This document shows positions 16,866 through 25,411 of a DNA stretch of 31,554 bases, piece after piece (within the stretch, counting starts at the first letter, position 1; every line of letters starts with the position of its first letter). Position numbers and translations under genes: made by a program. The notes under the pieces were generated by a model that worked only from the letters and a program-made list of their open reading frames with translations, searched no databases and had not been told where the DNA came from. Source of the DNA: an uncultured Enterococcus sp. (GTDB lineage Bacteria; Bacillota; Bacilli; Lactobacillales; Enterococcaceae); assembly GCA_946409145.1 (NCBI GenBank), contig CAMJVA010000003.1:1-31554 (forward strand), in the 5' to 3' direction.

Positions 16866-16902
16866 AAAAAAAGCCTCTGAGAAAAATCTCAGAGGCTTTT
16901 TA
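16866..16902. terminator. Bidirectional terminator between bmrD and pdhD
   Basis: An 11-bp perfect stem AGCCTCTGAGA / TCTCAGAGGCT with a 4-nt loop is flanked by A-run and T-run, serving both convergent operons. Confidence 0.92.
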
Positions 16903-16904
16903 GC

Positions 16905-18311
16905 TTAAATATGAATTGGCATTCCCAAAGCAAGTTCAGCTGTATCCATTACAATTTCACCTAAGGATGGATGTGGATGAATGGTTAAAGCAATATCTTC
17001 AGCATTCATACCAGATTCAATAGCTAAAGTTAATTCAGAGATCATATCAGAGGCTCCAACTCCAGCAATTTGTGCACCGATAATAACATTGTCATCTTTA
17101 GTTGTAACAAGACGTAAGAAACCTTCTTTAGCATCTAGTGACAATGCCCGACCATTACCAGCAAATGGGAATTTAGATTGTTTAGCATCAATTCCTGCAG
17201 CTTTTGCTTCAGCAATTGTCATGCCAACACTAGCTAATTCAGGATCAGTAAAGGCCACAGCAGGCATTCCTTTATAATCAACAGCCACAGCTTTTCCAGA
17301 AATTGCTTCAGCAGCAATTTTTCCTTCATAGCTGGCTTTATGAGCAAGAGCAGCACCTGGAACAATGTCCCCAATGGCGAAAATATTTTTCACATTAGTC
17401 CGTCCTTGTTCGTCAACTTTAATTAAGCCACGTTCACCAATTTCGACTCCAGCTTGTTCAAGACCTAATTCATCTGTATTAGGACGACGACCTACTGTTA
17501 CCATTACATAATCAGCAGTTACTTCAGCTTCTTTTCCGTCGACTTCATATTTAACAGTCACAGAATCTCCGTTATCTACTGCTTCTTTAGCCATGGCTTT
17601 AGTAACCACCGTCATGCCTTTTTTCTTGAAGTTGTCTTCAACAAGTTTAACCATATCTTTTTCATAAGTTGGCAAAATTTGTGGAGAACCTTCTAAAATA
17701 GTCACTTCAGCCCCAAGGTTAGCATAAGCGCCACCTAATTCAGCACCAATAACGCCGCCACCAATAATGACGAATTTCTTAGGTACTTCTTTGAGAGCTA
17801 AACCACCAGTAGAATCTAAAATTCTTCCACCAAATTTAAAGCCTTTAATTTCAATTGGACGGCTACCTGTAGCCACAATAGCATTATTAAAGGAATATGT
17901 TTGGGCAGAATCTGGATGCATTACTCGTAAATTATGATCATCTACAAAGTAAGCTTCCCCTCTTAAAATTTCAACTTTGTGTTTTTTAAGAAGCATTTCT
18001 ACTCCAGAAGTTAAACGATGCACTACTTCTTTATCTTTCCAAGCTTGGGTTTTTGTAAAGTCTAAGGAAACTTCTTTAGTTGAAACCCCAAAGACAGTAG
18101 AATCTAAACTTTCTTGGTAATGATGTCCTGCAGCAATCAAGGCTTTAGAAGGAATACAACCTACATTTAGACAAACGCCGCCAATAAATTCTTTTTCAAT
18201 AATGGCAACTTTTTGTCCCATTTCGGCAGCCCGGATGGCAGCAACGTACCCTCCAGGACCTGAGCCGATTACAACTGTATCTAATTCAATGGCAAAATCT
18301 CCAACAACCAT
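16905..18311 (-). CDS. pdhD: Dihydrolipoyl dehydrogenase (E3 of pyruvate dehydrogenase)
   Basis: Flavoprotein that reoxidises the dihydrolipoyl group of E2 and passes electrons to NAD+. The 468-aa protein has the FAD motif GSGPGG (16-21), the redox disulfide CLNVGC (Cys47, Cys52), an NAD motif GGGVIGAELGG near 180 and the C-terminal dimer motif HPHPSLGE in which His447 and Glu452 form the catalytic pair. Its ATG is 6 bases after the pdhC stop, and its ribosome binding site GGAAGG is inside pdhC, so it is the last gene of the pdhABCD operon. Other lipoyl complexes could share it. Confidence 0.97.
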   Translation of the reverse strand: MVVGDFAIELDTVVIGSGPGGYVAAIRAAEMGQKVAIIEKEFIGGVCLNVGCIPSKALIAAGHHYQESLDSTVFGVSTKEVSLDFTKTQAWKDKEVVHRLTSGVEMLLKKHKVEILRGEAYFVDDHNLRVMHPDSAQTYSFNNAIVATGSRPIEIKGFKFGGRILDSTGGLALKEVPKKFVIIGGGVIGAELGGAYANLGAEVTILEGSPQILPTYEKDMVKLVEDNFKKKGMTVVTKAMAKEAVDNGDSVTVKYEVDGKEAEVTADYVMVTVGRRPNTDELGLEQAGVEIGERGLIKVDEQGRTNVKNIFAIGDIVPGAALAHKASYEGKIAAEAISGKAVAVDYKGMPAVAFTDPELASVGMTIAEAKAAGIDAKQSKFPFAGNGRALSLDAKEGFLRLVTTKDDNVIIGAQIAGVGASDMISELTLAIESGMNAEDIALTIHPHPSLGEIVMDTAELALGMPIHI

Positions 18312-18317
18312 TTTCTA

Positions 18318-19943
18318 TCATCCTTCCATCATCATTAATTCAGGGTCAGCCAATAAACGTTTAATATTGTTCATGGCTTTTTGAGCAGTAGCGCCGTCAA
18401 CAATTCGGTGATCAAAACTTAAGGAAAGTTTCATTACCCGACCAACAGATAATTCACCATCAACGACAATTGCTTGTTGAGCAATGGTTCCGACACCTAA
18501 AATAGCTACTTCAGGGTAGTTAATTACTGGAGTGAAGAAGCCTCCACCTACAGAACCAATATTTGAAATCGTAATCGTACCGTTACGCATATCATCAGCT
18601 GCTAGTTTACCTTCGTGAGCTAAAGCTGCTTTAGCATTAATTTCATCAGCAATGGCAAACAAACCTTTTTGGTCAGCATTTTTCACATTTGGTACATATA
18701 AACCATGATCTGTGTCAGTAGCAATACCAATGTTGTAGTAATGTTTTGTTACAATTTCACTTGTAGCGTCATCAATAGAAGCATTTAACACTGGGAATTT
18801 TTTAACAGTTAAGGTTAAAGCTTTAACAACATAAGGTAAGAAGGTTAATTTTGTATCTTGTTCTTGTGCTACTGCTTTAAATTTCTTCCGGTGATCCCAA
18901 AGTTTCGTTACTTCTACTTCATCAAATAAAGTAACGTGTGGGGCAGTATGTTTAGAGTTCACCATAGCTTTAGCAATTGCTTTTCTTGTTGGTGTCATTT
19001 TTTCTCTTGTTTCCATATCTGAAAGGTTAGAAACAAATGCTTTTGGTTTTTCAACTGGGGCTGCAGCTGGAGTACTTTCAGCTACTGGGGCCGTATTTTC
19101 CACTGGCGCTTTTGAAACACTTCCTCCAGCTAAGAAACTATCAATATCTTCTTTAGTAGTGCGTCCTGCTTTTCCACTTGGGGCAACTAAAGTAATATCT
19201 ACGCCTTTTTCTCTGGCATATTGTCGCACACTTGGCATTGCTAACACACGTTTGTTAGGTTCAGCTAAAGGTGCTTTTCCTTCTACAGGAGCAGCGGCGG
19301 CAGTTTCACCACTTGTGGAAACTGGCATTTCAGGTTGATCAATTTGTGGTGCTTTTGCTGGACCATTATGTCCTGGAGCGTCAATTTCTACTAAAACATC
19401 CCCAACTTGAGCAGTAACTCCTTCATCCACAACAATTTTTTTCACCGTTCCTGTAACAGGAGATGGAATTTCTTCTACTGATTTATCGTTTTGGACTTCA
19501 AGTAAACTATCATCTTCATTAATCGTATCTCCTGGTTTAACAAACCATTTGACGATTTCACCTTCTGCGATACCTTCACCAATATCTGGTAATTTAAATT
19601 GATAGAAACTTTCATTGCCACTAGTAGGAGCAGGTGCTGGAGCAGCTTGCTCTGCAGCTTTTGGTGCTTCTTTTTTGGCTGGTGCTGGGGCATCACTTTC
19701 ATGTCCTGGAGCATCAATTTCCACTAACACGTCTCCAACTTGCGCTACTTCTCCTTCAGCAATTTTAATATCTAAAATTTTACCAGTAACAGGAGATGGA
19801 ATTTCTTCTACTGATTTATCATTTTGAATTTCTAATAAACTGTCATCTTCATTAATTGTATCTCCAGGTTTGACGAACCATTTGACGATTTCGCCTTCTG
19901 CGATACCTTCACCGATATCTGGCATTTTAAATTGAAAAGCCAT
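18318..19943 (-). CDS. pdhC: Dihydrolipoamide acetyltransferase (E2), two lipoyl domains
   Basis: Core of the pyruvate dehydrogenase complex; transfers the acetyl group from lipoamide to CoA. The 541-aa protein contains, in order, lipoyl domain 1 (residues 3-78, lipoyl Lys43), an Ala/Pro linker, lipoyl domain 2 (114-189, lipoyl Lys154), a second linker, the E1/E3-binding domain (about 230-275, MPSVRQYAREKGVD) and the catalytic domain from about 317, ending with SFDHRIVDGA where His512 and Asp516 are catalytic. The two lipoyl domains are almost identical in protein and also closely similar in DNA, which indicates a recent or homogenised duplication. It lies 29 bases after pdhB. Confidence 0.97.
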   Translation of the reverse strand: MAFQFKMPDIGEGIAEGEIVKWFVKPGDTINEDDSLLEIQNDKSVEEIPSPVTGKILDIKIAEGEVAQVGDVLVEIDAPGHESDAPAPAKKEAPKAAEQAAPAPAPTSGNESFYQFKLPDIGEGIAEGEIVKWFVKPGDTINEDDSLLEVQNDKSVEEIPSPVTGTVKKIVVDEGVTAQVGDVLVEIDAPGHNGPAKAPQIDQPEMPVSTSGETAAAAPVEGKAPLAEPNKRVLAMPSVRQYAREKGVDITLVAPSGKAGRTTKEDIDSFLAGGSVSKAPVENTAPVAESTPAAAPVEKPKAFVSNLSDMETREKMTPTRKAIAKAMVNSKHTAPHVTLFDEVEVTKLWDHRKKFKAVAQEQDTKLTFLPYVVKALTLTVKKFPVLNASIDDATSEIVTKHYYNIGIATDTDHGLYVPNVKNADQKGLFAIADEINAKAALAHEGKLAADDMRNGTITISNIGSVGGGFFTPVINYPEVAILGVGTIAQQAIVVDGELSVGRVMKLSLSFDHRIVDGATAQKAMNNIKRLLADPELMMMEG

Positions 19944-19972
19944 TGTCCACTCATCCTTCCTAATCCTTATAA

Positions 19973-20950
19973 TTAAAAGTTCATGATTTCTTTAACTTTT
20001 GCTTCAATGTCTGCTGCATTAGGAAGCCAAATATTTTCTGCTTGACCAAATGGGAAAACGGTATCTGGTGCACTTACTCGACCAATTGGTGCTTGTAAAG
20101 AAAGAATAGCTCTTTCAGAAATTTCAGAAACCACTTGTGCTCCAACCCCTGCTTGTTTTTGTGCTTCTTGCACTACAACAACACGGCCTGTTTTTTTCAC
20201 AGAAGCGATAATTGTTTCTACATCTAAAGGTGCCACTGTGCGAAGATCGATAATTTCAGCGTCAATATTTTCTTTAGCAAGGTTATCTGCTGCTTTTTTA
20301 GCTTCTCTAACCATAGCTCCATAAGTAATGATTGAAACATCTTTACCTTCTTTAGTTACAGCTGCTTTATCTAAAGGCACTTCATATACACCTTCAGGAA
20401 CTTCTTCTCTAAAGGAACGGTATAATTTCATGTGTTCTAAAAAGACCACTGGATCGTTTGAACGAATGGAAGAAATTAAAAGTCCTTTAGCATCATAAGG
20501 GTTAGATGGAATAACCACCCGAATACCAGGAGATTGAGCAATTAAACCTTCTAAGTTATCAGAGTGAAGTTCAGGAGTGTGAACCCCACCACCAAATGGT
20601 GCACGAACTGTAATTGGTAAATGACGAGTGCCACCCATACGGTAGCGCGTTCTAGCCATTTGACCTACAATTTCATCCATTGTTTCAAAAACGAAACCGA
20701 AGAATTGAATTTCAGGAACGGGACGGAAGCCTTCTAAAGCAAGTCCAAAAGCAAGTCCGCCAATACCAGATTCAGCAAGAGGTGTATCAAACACTCTTTC
20801 TTCACCAAATTTTGCTTGCAAGCCTTCAGTAGCACGGAAAACCCCACCGTTTTTACCTACATCTTCCCCAAAGATTAGGACGTTTTCATCATTCTCAAGT
20901 TCTAACGCCAAGGCGTCTGTAATGGCTTGGATCATCGTTTTTTGTGTCAT
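19973..20950 (-). CDS. pdhB: Pyruvate dehydrogenase E1 component, beta subunit
   Basis: Forms the alpha2-beta2 E1 heterotetramer that decarboxylates pyruvate on thiamine diphosphate and acetylates E2. The 325-aa protein starts MTQKTMIQAITDALALEL and carries FGEDVG with the conserved Glu that activates the cofactor, TPLAESGIGGLAFGLAL, the QFFGFVFE region and the C-terminal transketolase domain with GRVVVVQEAQ. The ATG is 2 bases after the pdhA stop codon, so translation is likely coupled and gives equal amounts of the two subunits. Confidence 0.97.
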   Translation of the reverse strand: MTQKTMIQAITDALALELENDENVLIFGEDVGKNGGVFRATEGLQAKFGEERVFDTPLAESGIGGLAFGLALEGFRPVPEIQFFGFVFETMDEIVGQMARTRYRMGGTRHLPITVRAPFGGGVHTPELHSDNLEGLIAQSPGIRVVIPSNPYDAKGLLISSIRSNDPVVFLEHMKLYRSFREEVPEGVYEVPLDKAAVTKEGKDVSIITYGAMVREAKKAADNLAKENIDAEIIDLRTVAPLDVETIIASVKKTGRVVVVQEAQKQAGVGAQVVSEISERAILSLQAPIGRVSAPDTVFPFGQAENIWLPNAADIEAKVKEIMNF

Positions 20951-20952
20951 GA

Positions 20953-22065
20953 CTATTTCGACTCCTTCGCTTCATAAATTGCAATTTGTTCTTTAATATT
21001 TTGTGGTTGTACTTCAAACATATTTTTAAGGAAATCAGAAACTTTTTGTTTTGGAATTTTATCCGCTTCAGCAATGGCTGTTTTGATTTCTTCTTTAGTT
21101 GCTTCAATGACTTCAGCTTCTTTTTCTTCTGACCAAAGTCCTTTTTCAGTTAAATAATTTCTCATACGAACAAGTGGATCTTTTTGATGCCATTCATCTT
21201 CCATATCTTTTGTCCGATATCTTGTTGGATCATCCCCGGATAAAGTATGTGGACCATAACGGAAAGTAACGGTTTCAATTAACACAGGACCATTCCCATT
21301 AGCTGCCCATTCTCTAGCAGCTTTTGTCACTGTATAAACAGCTAAAGCATCCATTCCGTCTACTTGAATTCCAGGAATTCCAGCAGCTACAGCTTTTTGA
21401 GCTAATGTTTTAGCAGCAGTTTGTTTATTTCTTGGAGTAGAAATAGCAAAACCGTTATTTTGCACAATAAATACACCATTAGCGTGATAAGCACCAGCAA
21501 AGTTTAATGCTTCATAGAAGTCCCCTTGGGAAGTTCCCCCATCACCTGTGTAAGTCACAACGACATTTTTTTTGTTTCTCTTTTTAAGACCCAAAGCAAT
21601 TCCAGCAGCTTGAACATATTGCGCGCCAATAATAATTTGTGGAGGCATTGCTTTTAAAGTTTCTGGGTAAAGGTTTCCAGCAACATGGCCTCTTGACCAT
21701 AGGAAAGCTTCTGATAAAGGTAAACCATGTTTTACTAATTGAGGAACATCACGGTATCCAGGTAAAACATAATCTTCTTTTTCTAAAGCAAAATGACTGG
21801 CTAATTGACTTGCCTCTTGTCCAGCAGTAGGAGCGTAGAAACCTAGGCGACCTTGACGGTTTAAGGCAGTTGAACGTTGATCTAAAATGCGGGACCATAC
21901 CATTTGACTCATAAGTTCCACTAATTCATCATCACTTAAATCAGGAATTAAATCTTCATTTACAACTTTTCCATCTTTATCAATGGCTTGATAAAAAGGA
22001 AAGTCTGCATTGATTGTTTCAAGAATCTTGGAAAAATCAATTGTTGGGGCATTTTTCTTGGTCAT
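20953..22065 (-). CDS. pdhA: Pyruvate dehydrogenase E1 component, alpha subunit
   Basis: Thiamine-diphosphate-binding subunit of E1. The 370-aa protein has the cofactor motif GDGGTSQGDFYEALNFA followed about 25 residues later by NN, and the phosphorylation-loop-like region YGPHTLSGDDPTRYR, which is not known to be regulated by phosphorylation in bacteria. GFYAPTAGQEA and PGYRD are typical of E1-alpha from Gram-positive bacteria. The ATG follows GAGAGGAATG. It is the first gene of the operon; the promoter lies somewhere in the AT-rich 22066-22300 region, where I cannot choose one set of hexamers with confidence. Confidence 0.97.
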   Translation of the reverse strand: MTKKNAPTIDFSKILETINADFPFYQAIDKDGKVVNEDLIPDLSDDELVELMSQMVWSRILDQRSTALNRQGRLGFYAPTAGQEASQLASHFALEKEDYVLPGYRDVPQLVKHGLPLSEAFLWSRGHVAGNLYPETLKAMPPQIIIGAQYVQAAGIALGLKKRNKKNVVVTYTGDGGTSQGDFYEALNFAGAYHANGVFIVQNNGFAISTPRNKQTAAKTLAQKAVAAGIPGIQVDGMDALAVYTVTKAAREWAANGNGPVLIETVTFRYGPHTLSGDDPTRYRTKDMEDEWHQKDPLVRMRNYLTEKGLWSEEKEAEVIEATKEEIKTAIAEADKIPKQKVSDFLKNMFEVQPQNIKEQIAIYEAKESK

Positions 22066-22491
22066 TTCGACACATTCCTCTCTTGCAGAAATATTATGGG
22101 AGTTGAACAGTTTATAAAAACTGTATCACTATCCAATTGCTTACATTCTTAAATTATCATTTATTTATGTAACAGGCAAGTAAAAACACTCAAAGACGAG
22201 AAAAATTTCTTCACAAAGGAAATTGCTTGAAATAAGGATTTGTGAAATAATTAACTGAACAAGGGAGCCCTTTCATGCTTTTGTAGTCATTTTTATAGTA
22301 CAGTTGAACTTTTTTATCATTATAACAGGTTGTATATTAACACAGAAAAATCTCTGTCCCTTTTCAGAAAATGGGACAGAGACCTTAATAAATATCACTT
22401 TGTTTTTGAAAATACTTTTTTTATTTTTTTCTCAATTATTTTGGAAAATGTGGCCGTTACTTTTTTTAATAAGTGTACTAGTGAGCAATCC
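22066..22491. other. Intergenic region between pdhA and mgtA
   Basis: This 426-base gap holds the pdhA promoter and leader and the mgtA terminator. Near pdhA there is a short AT-rich hairpin (ACAGTTT / AAACTGT, 22108-22125) in the expected 5' leader. Further up, TTCACAAA (22210-22217) and TTTGTGAA (22239-22246) form a perfect 8-bp inverted repeat separated by 21 nt; on the minus strand this block also contains an imperfect direct repeat beginning TTATTTCA. Candidate promoter hexamers around TTGCCT at 22174-22179 are poor. The stretch 22385-22491 after the mgtA stop shows no gene or structure that I can support. Confidence 0.5.
22346..22384 (-). terminator. Terminator of mgtA
   Basis: The stem TCTCTGTCCC / GGGACAGAGA (22351-22360 and 22373-22382) extends inward as TTTT / AAAA with one bulged base, and is followed on the minus strand by five T. 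It lies about 110 bases after the mgtA stop. Confidence 0.85.
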
Positions 22492-25083
22492 TTAAATCCA
22501 CGTCTTATTTATTTTAAGATAGATTTTTTTAAAGCATTCTGTAACAGCTAAATACAACAGAACAATTCCTACATAATAGAGCCAATAGGTTTTTGGTAAG
22601 CGGACAAAATCAAAATAATTTCCTAAAGGTGTTTCAGCTAATAAAAATCCTAGAAAAATAGCCATGAATGAGCCGAAAGAAACAATTCCCGCTGCTCGAC
22701 TTTGAATAAAGGAAACTTTTCTTGTTCTCACTAAATGAAAAACTAATACTTGGGTTGTAATTCCTACCATAAACCAACCTGTTTGGAAAAGTGCTTGATC
22801 TTTGACGGAATTCGCTGAAAAAACAAACCACATTAAAGCAAAAGTCATTAAATCAAATAATGAACTTACAGGTCCCATAGTAAAAGTGAATTTAATTAAC
22901 TCTTTTAAATTGAAGCTCACAGGTTTCACTAATTCTTCTTGATCTACATTATCAAAAGGAATCAAAAGTTGGGACAGATCATAAATTAAATTTTGGACTA
23001 AAAGTTGAATCGAAAGCATGGGTAAAAAAGGAAGGAAGGCTGCAGCCACTAAGACAGAAAAAACATTTCCAAAGTTAGAAGAAATTGTAATCTTAATGTA
23101 TTTCATCATATTGGAAAATACTTTTCTTCCTTGAATAACGCCAGTTTCTAAAACATTTAAACTTTTTTCTAGTAAGATAATATTGCTGGCTTCTTTGGTT
23201 ATATCTGCTGCTGTATCCACAGAAATTCCCACATCAGCTTTTCTTAAAGCAGGAGCGTCATTAATACCATCTCCCATGTAACCCACTGTGTGCCCATTTT
23301 TTTGTAAAGCTTCAATAATTTTTCCTTTTTGTAAAGGATTGAGTTTAGCAAAAAGATGATATTTTTCCACAGCTTCTAAAAATTCTGCTTCATTTAATTC
23401 ATCTAGTTGACTGCCAGTAAGACCGGTTTTACTAGGAATTCCCACATCTTCACAGACTTTTTTAGCAACGATTAAATTATCCCCTGTTAAAACTTTTACG
23501 TCTACTCCATAATCATGGAGTTCTGAAATCGCTGATTTTGCTGATGCTTTCGCTGGATCTAAAAAGCCCACAAAACCGATTAGGAGCATTTTTTCTTCAT
23601 CTTCCACTTGGTAAGTAGGATGTTCATGGACATTTTCTTTAATGGCTACACCAATGACGCGCATGCCTCTTTTATTCATATCTTCGTTTACTTTTTTCAT
23701 TTGTTCCAATAATTCTTCTGTCACTGGTAACAGCTTTTCCCCGACTTTTACCAAGCTCACAACTTGAAGCATTTCTTCAACGGCACCTTTTGTGATCATC
23801 ACTTGTTCTTGATTATTTTCTAAAACCACCGTTAAACGACGACGTGAAAAGTCAAAAGGAATTTCGTCAATTTTTGCGTAATTGTTTTCTAAAGTTAAGT
23901 TGTTTTCTTTAAAATAATTCAATACAGCAATATCCATTAAGTTTTTCCAACCTGTTTGAAAGTTGGAATTTAAATAAGCATAGTTTAAAACTTCTCTTGA
24001 GTCTTCCCCTAAAGGATTAACATGTTCTACTAAGACCACTTTATCTTCTGTAATCGTCCCTGTTTTATCAGTACATAAAATATCCATAGCTCCAAGATTT
24101 TGAATGGCAGAAAGTTCTTTCACAATCACTTTTTCTTTAGACATGGCTACTGAACCTTTTGCCAGATTACTCGTTACAATCATAGGTAACATTTCAGGGG
24201 TTAACCCTACAGCCACGGCAATGGCAAAAAAGAAAGCAGAAGACCAGTCGCCTTTTGTTAAGCCATTTAGTAAAAAAACTACTGGAAATAAAATAGCTAC
24301 CATTTTTAAAAGAAATTTTGAAACTTGTTGCAATCCACGATCAAAACTCGTCTCCCCTCTTTTTTCTCCTGCCGACCGAGCCACATCTCCAAAGAAAGTA
24401 TCTCCGCCAGTTTTTAAAATAATGGCTTTACCTTGACCGGACAAAACATCGGTTCCCATAAAAACTAAATCTTTTAAATCAAGAGCAGAAACTTCTTTTT
24501 TATCTTCAATAAAGGCTTCAGTGAATTTTTCTTGGGGCATGGACTCTCCTGTTAAAGAACTTTGATTAACAAAAAGGTCCTTAGCAGAAATTAAAATGCC
24601 ATCTGCTGGAATTAAATCTCCTGTAGATAAATTTACAATGTCTCCTGGAACCACTTCTTCCATGGGAATTTCTTGAAACTGATTGTCCCTTAAAACCGTC
24701 GCTGTATTTTCAATCATTTCCTTTAAGGCTAAAGAAGCTTTTAAAGAAGTATAGGTTTGCCAAAAGCTAATGATAACTGAAAGTAGCATCATGACACCCA
24801 TAACAATGGCCCCTTCAAAATCTTTAGTTAAAAAAGAAACGACCATTAGTAATCCTAAAACTAGAACAAAGGGATCTTTAAAACCTGTTAAAAATAAAAC
24901 AAGAGGTGACGCGGGTTTTTGAGCTTTTACTTCATTTAATCCGTATTCTTCTAAACGTTTTTTTGCATCATTTTCCGTTAACCCTTGGTCTGAGGTTCGA
25001 AAATTCATGTATAATTCTCTTTTAGAAAGTTGGGCTAATTTTTTTAATTCTTGATCTTTGGTTAATTTTTTTGTATTTAGCAT
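22492..25083 (-). CDS. mgtA: Magnesium-translocating P-type ATPase (P3B type)
   Basis: Membrane ATPase that imports Mg2+. The 863-aa protein has an N-terminal cation-ATPase domain, the actuator motif TGES at 178-181, the helix-4 segment GLTPEMLPMIV at 293-303 that is specific to MgtA/MgtB proteins, the phosphorylation site DKTGT with Asp339, and the hinge motif MGDGINDAP. About ten membrane helices are expected. The ATG at 25083 follows AAAAAGGAGG. The gene is preceded by an M-box riboswitch and by a short leader ORF that overlaps its first 20 codons, so expression is expected to rise when Mg2+ is scarce. Confidence 0.95.
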   Translation of the reverse strand: MLNTKKLTKDQELKKLAQLSKRELYMNFRTSDQGLTENDAKKRLEEYGLNEVKAQKPASPLVLFLTGFKDPFVLVLGLLMVVSFLTKDFEGAIVMGVMMLLSVIISFWQTYTSLKASLALKEMIENTATVLRDNQFQEIPMEEVVPGDIVNLSTGDLIPADGILISAKDLFVNQSSLTGESMPQEKFTEAFIEDKKEVSALDLKDLVFMGTDVLSGQGKAIILKTGGDTFFGDVARSAGEKRGETSFDRGLQQVSKFLLKMVAILFPVVFLLNGLTKGDWSSAFFFAIAVAVGLTPEMLPMIVTSNLAKGSVAMSKEKVIVKELSAIQNLGAMDILCTDKTGTITEDKVVLVEHVNPLGEDSREVLNYAYLNSNFQTGWKNLMDIAVLNYFKENNLTLENNYAKIDEIPFDFSRRRLTVVLENNQEQVMITKGAVEEMLQVVSLVKVGEKLLPVTEELLEQMKKVNEDMNKRGMRVIGVAIKENVHEHPTYQVEDEEKMLLIGFVGFLDPAKASAKSAISELHDYGVDVKVLTGDNLIVAKKVCEDVGIPSKTGLTGSQLDELNEAEFLEAVEKYHLFAKLNPLQKGKIIEALQKNGHTVGYMGDGINDAPALRKADVGISVDTAADITKEASNIILLEKSLNVLETGVIQGRKVFSNMMKYIKITISSNFGNVFSVLVAAAFLPFLPMLSIQLLVQNLIYDLSQLLIPFDNVDQEELVKPVSFNLKELIKFTFTMGPVSSLFDLMTFALMWFVFSANSVKDQALFQTGWFMVGITTQVLVFHLVRTRKVSFIQSRAAGIVSFGSFMAIFLGFLLAETPLGNYFDFVRLPKTYWLYYVGIVLLYLAVTECFKKIYLKINKTWI

Positions 25084-25168
25084 GTGAGTGTTCCTCCTTT
25101 TTCCTGTAAAAAGGTAGCATCGCCCTTTTTACTTTTGTTTTTGACTGCTGACTACCATCTGTATCCAT
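25022..25168 (-). CDS. Candidate leader ORF overlapping the mgtA start
   Basis: A 48-codon ORF, start ATG at 25166-25168, preceded by GAGGTGA with an ideal 6-nt gap (25175-25181). It lies downstream of the M-box terminator and runs through the mgtA ribosome binding site, ending 62 bases inside mgtA in another frame. The peptide begins MDTDGSQQSKTKVKRAMLPF and becomes strongly basic. It resembles in layout the mgtL leader of enterobacteria (acidic start, basic tail, upstream of mgtA), but I see no clear homology. It may be a translated regulatory element rather than a functional protein. The good binding site and the position argue for reality; lack of any comparison argues for caution. Confidence 0.45.
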   Translation of the reverse strand: MDTDGSQQSKTKVKRAMLPFYRKKEEHSHAKYKKINQRSRIKKISPTF

Positions 25169-25178
25169 GAACACTCAC
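25084..25178 (-). promoter_or_regulatory. Nested inverted repeats around the mgtA ribosome binding site
   Basis: Three complementary pairings lie between the M-box terminator and mgtA. The outer pair is a perfect 10-bp repeat (25084-25093 with 25169-25178) that touches both the mgtA and the leader-ORF ribosome binding sites. Hairpin A is a perfect 9-bp stem GTAAAAAGG / CCTTTTTAC (25124-25132 with 25106-25114). Hairpin B pairs CCTTTTT (25108-25114) with AAAAAGG of the mgtA ribosome binding site (25096-25102), loop 5 nt. A and B share one arm and cannot coexist, as in a translational switch. Confidence 0.55.
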
Positions 25179-25202
25179 CTCACTTTTTACATTTTACATA
25201 AC

Positions 25203-25252
25203 AAAAAAACTCCCCTCAACAATGAAGGAAGTTTGTATCTTTCACTGTTGAG
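25203..25252 (-). terminator. M-box expression-platform terminator
   Basis: A 12-bp stem with one G-U pair (25215-25226 with 25241-25252) is followed by GGGAG and seven T on the minus strand. It directly follows the conserved GTGCTAAAGCTC end of the M-box. Confidence 0.9.
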
Positions 25253-25402
25253 CTTTAGCACTATACAGCTTAGAACAATCGTTCAGCTACTTTATGTTTA
25301 ACCTTCGCGATTAAACCTGTTTTACACATTGGTGTCTCTCGACATTTCTGCGCAGTAGCCTATTTCTGTATAGGAGCCTCACCTAACAAGGAGTATTTAG
25401 TT
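25240..25402 (-). ncRNA. M-box (ykoK leader) Mg2+ riboswitch
   Basis: The minus strand shows the conserved M-box blocks in order: GTTAGGTGAGGCTCCTATA, GGCTACTGC, AATGTCGAGAGAC, CCAATGTGT with AACAGG, AGCTG, and the 3' block TAGTGCTAAAGCTC. These form the Mg2+-binding aptamer; in the Bacillus mgtE leader, bound Mg2+ favours a terminator. Here a terminator follows immediately, so high Mg2+ should stop transcription before mgtA. The exact 5' edge is uncertain by about 10 bases. Confidence 0.95.
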
Positions 25403-25411
25403 TTCATCTTT

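Noticed and set aside
19615..19827. Ala/Gly-rich plus-strand ORF opposite pdhC
   Set aside because: It is the antisense of the Ala/Pro linker and lipoyl domain; the composition is a mirror effect.
22108..22125. ACAGTTT / AAACTGT hairpin in the pdhA leader as an operator or terminator
   Set aside because: A 7-bp AT-rich stem without a T-run; not distinguishable from chance in this base composition.
22304..22551. Two short plus-strand ORFs beyond the mgtA end
   Set aside because: They run through the mgtA terminator hairpin and into the mgtA coding region, and they have no ribosome binding site or recognisable product.
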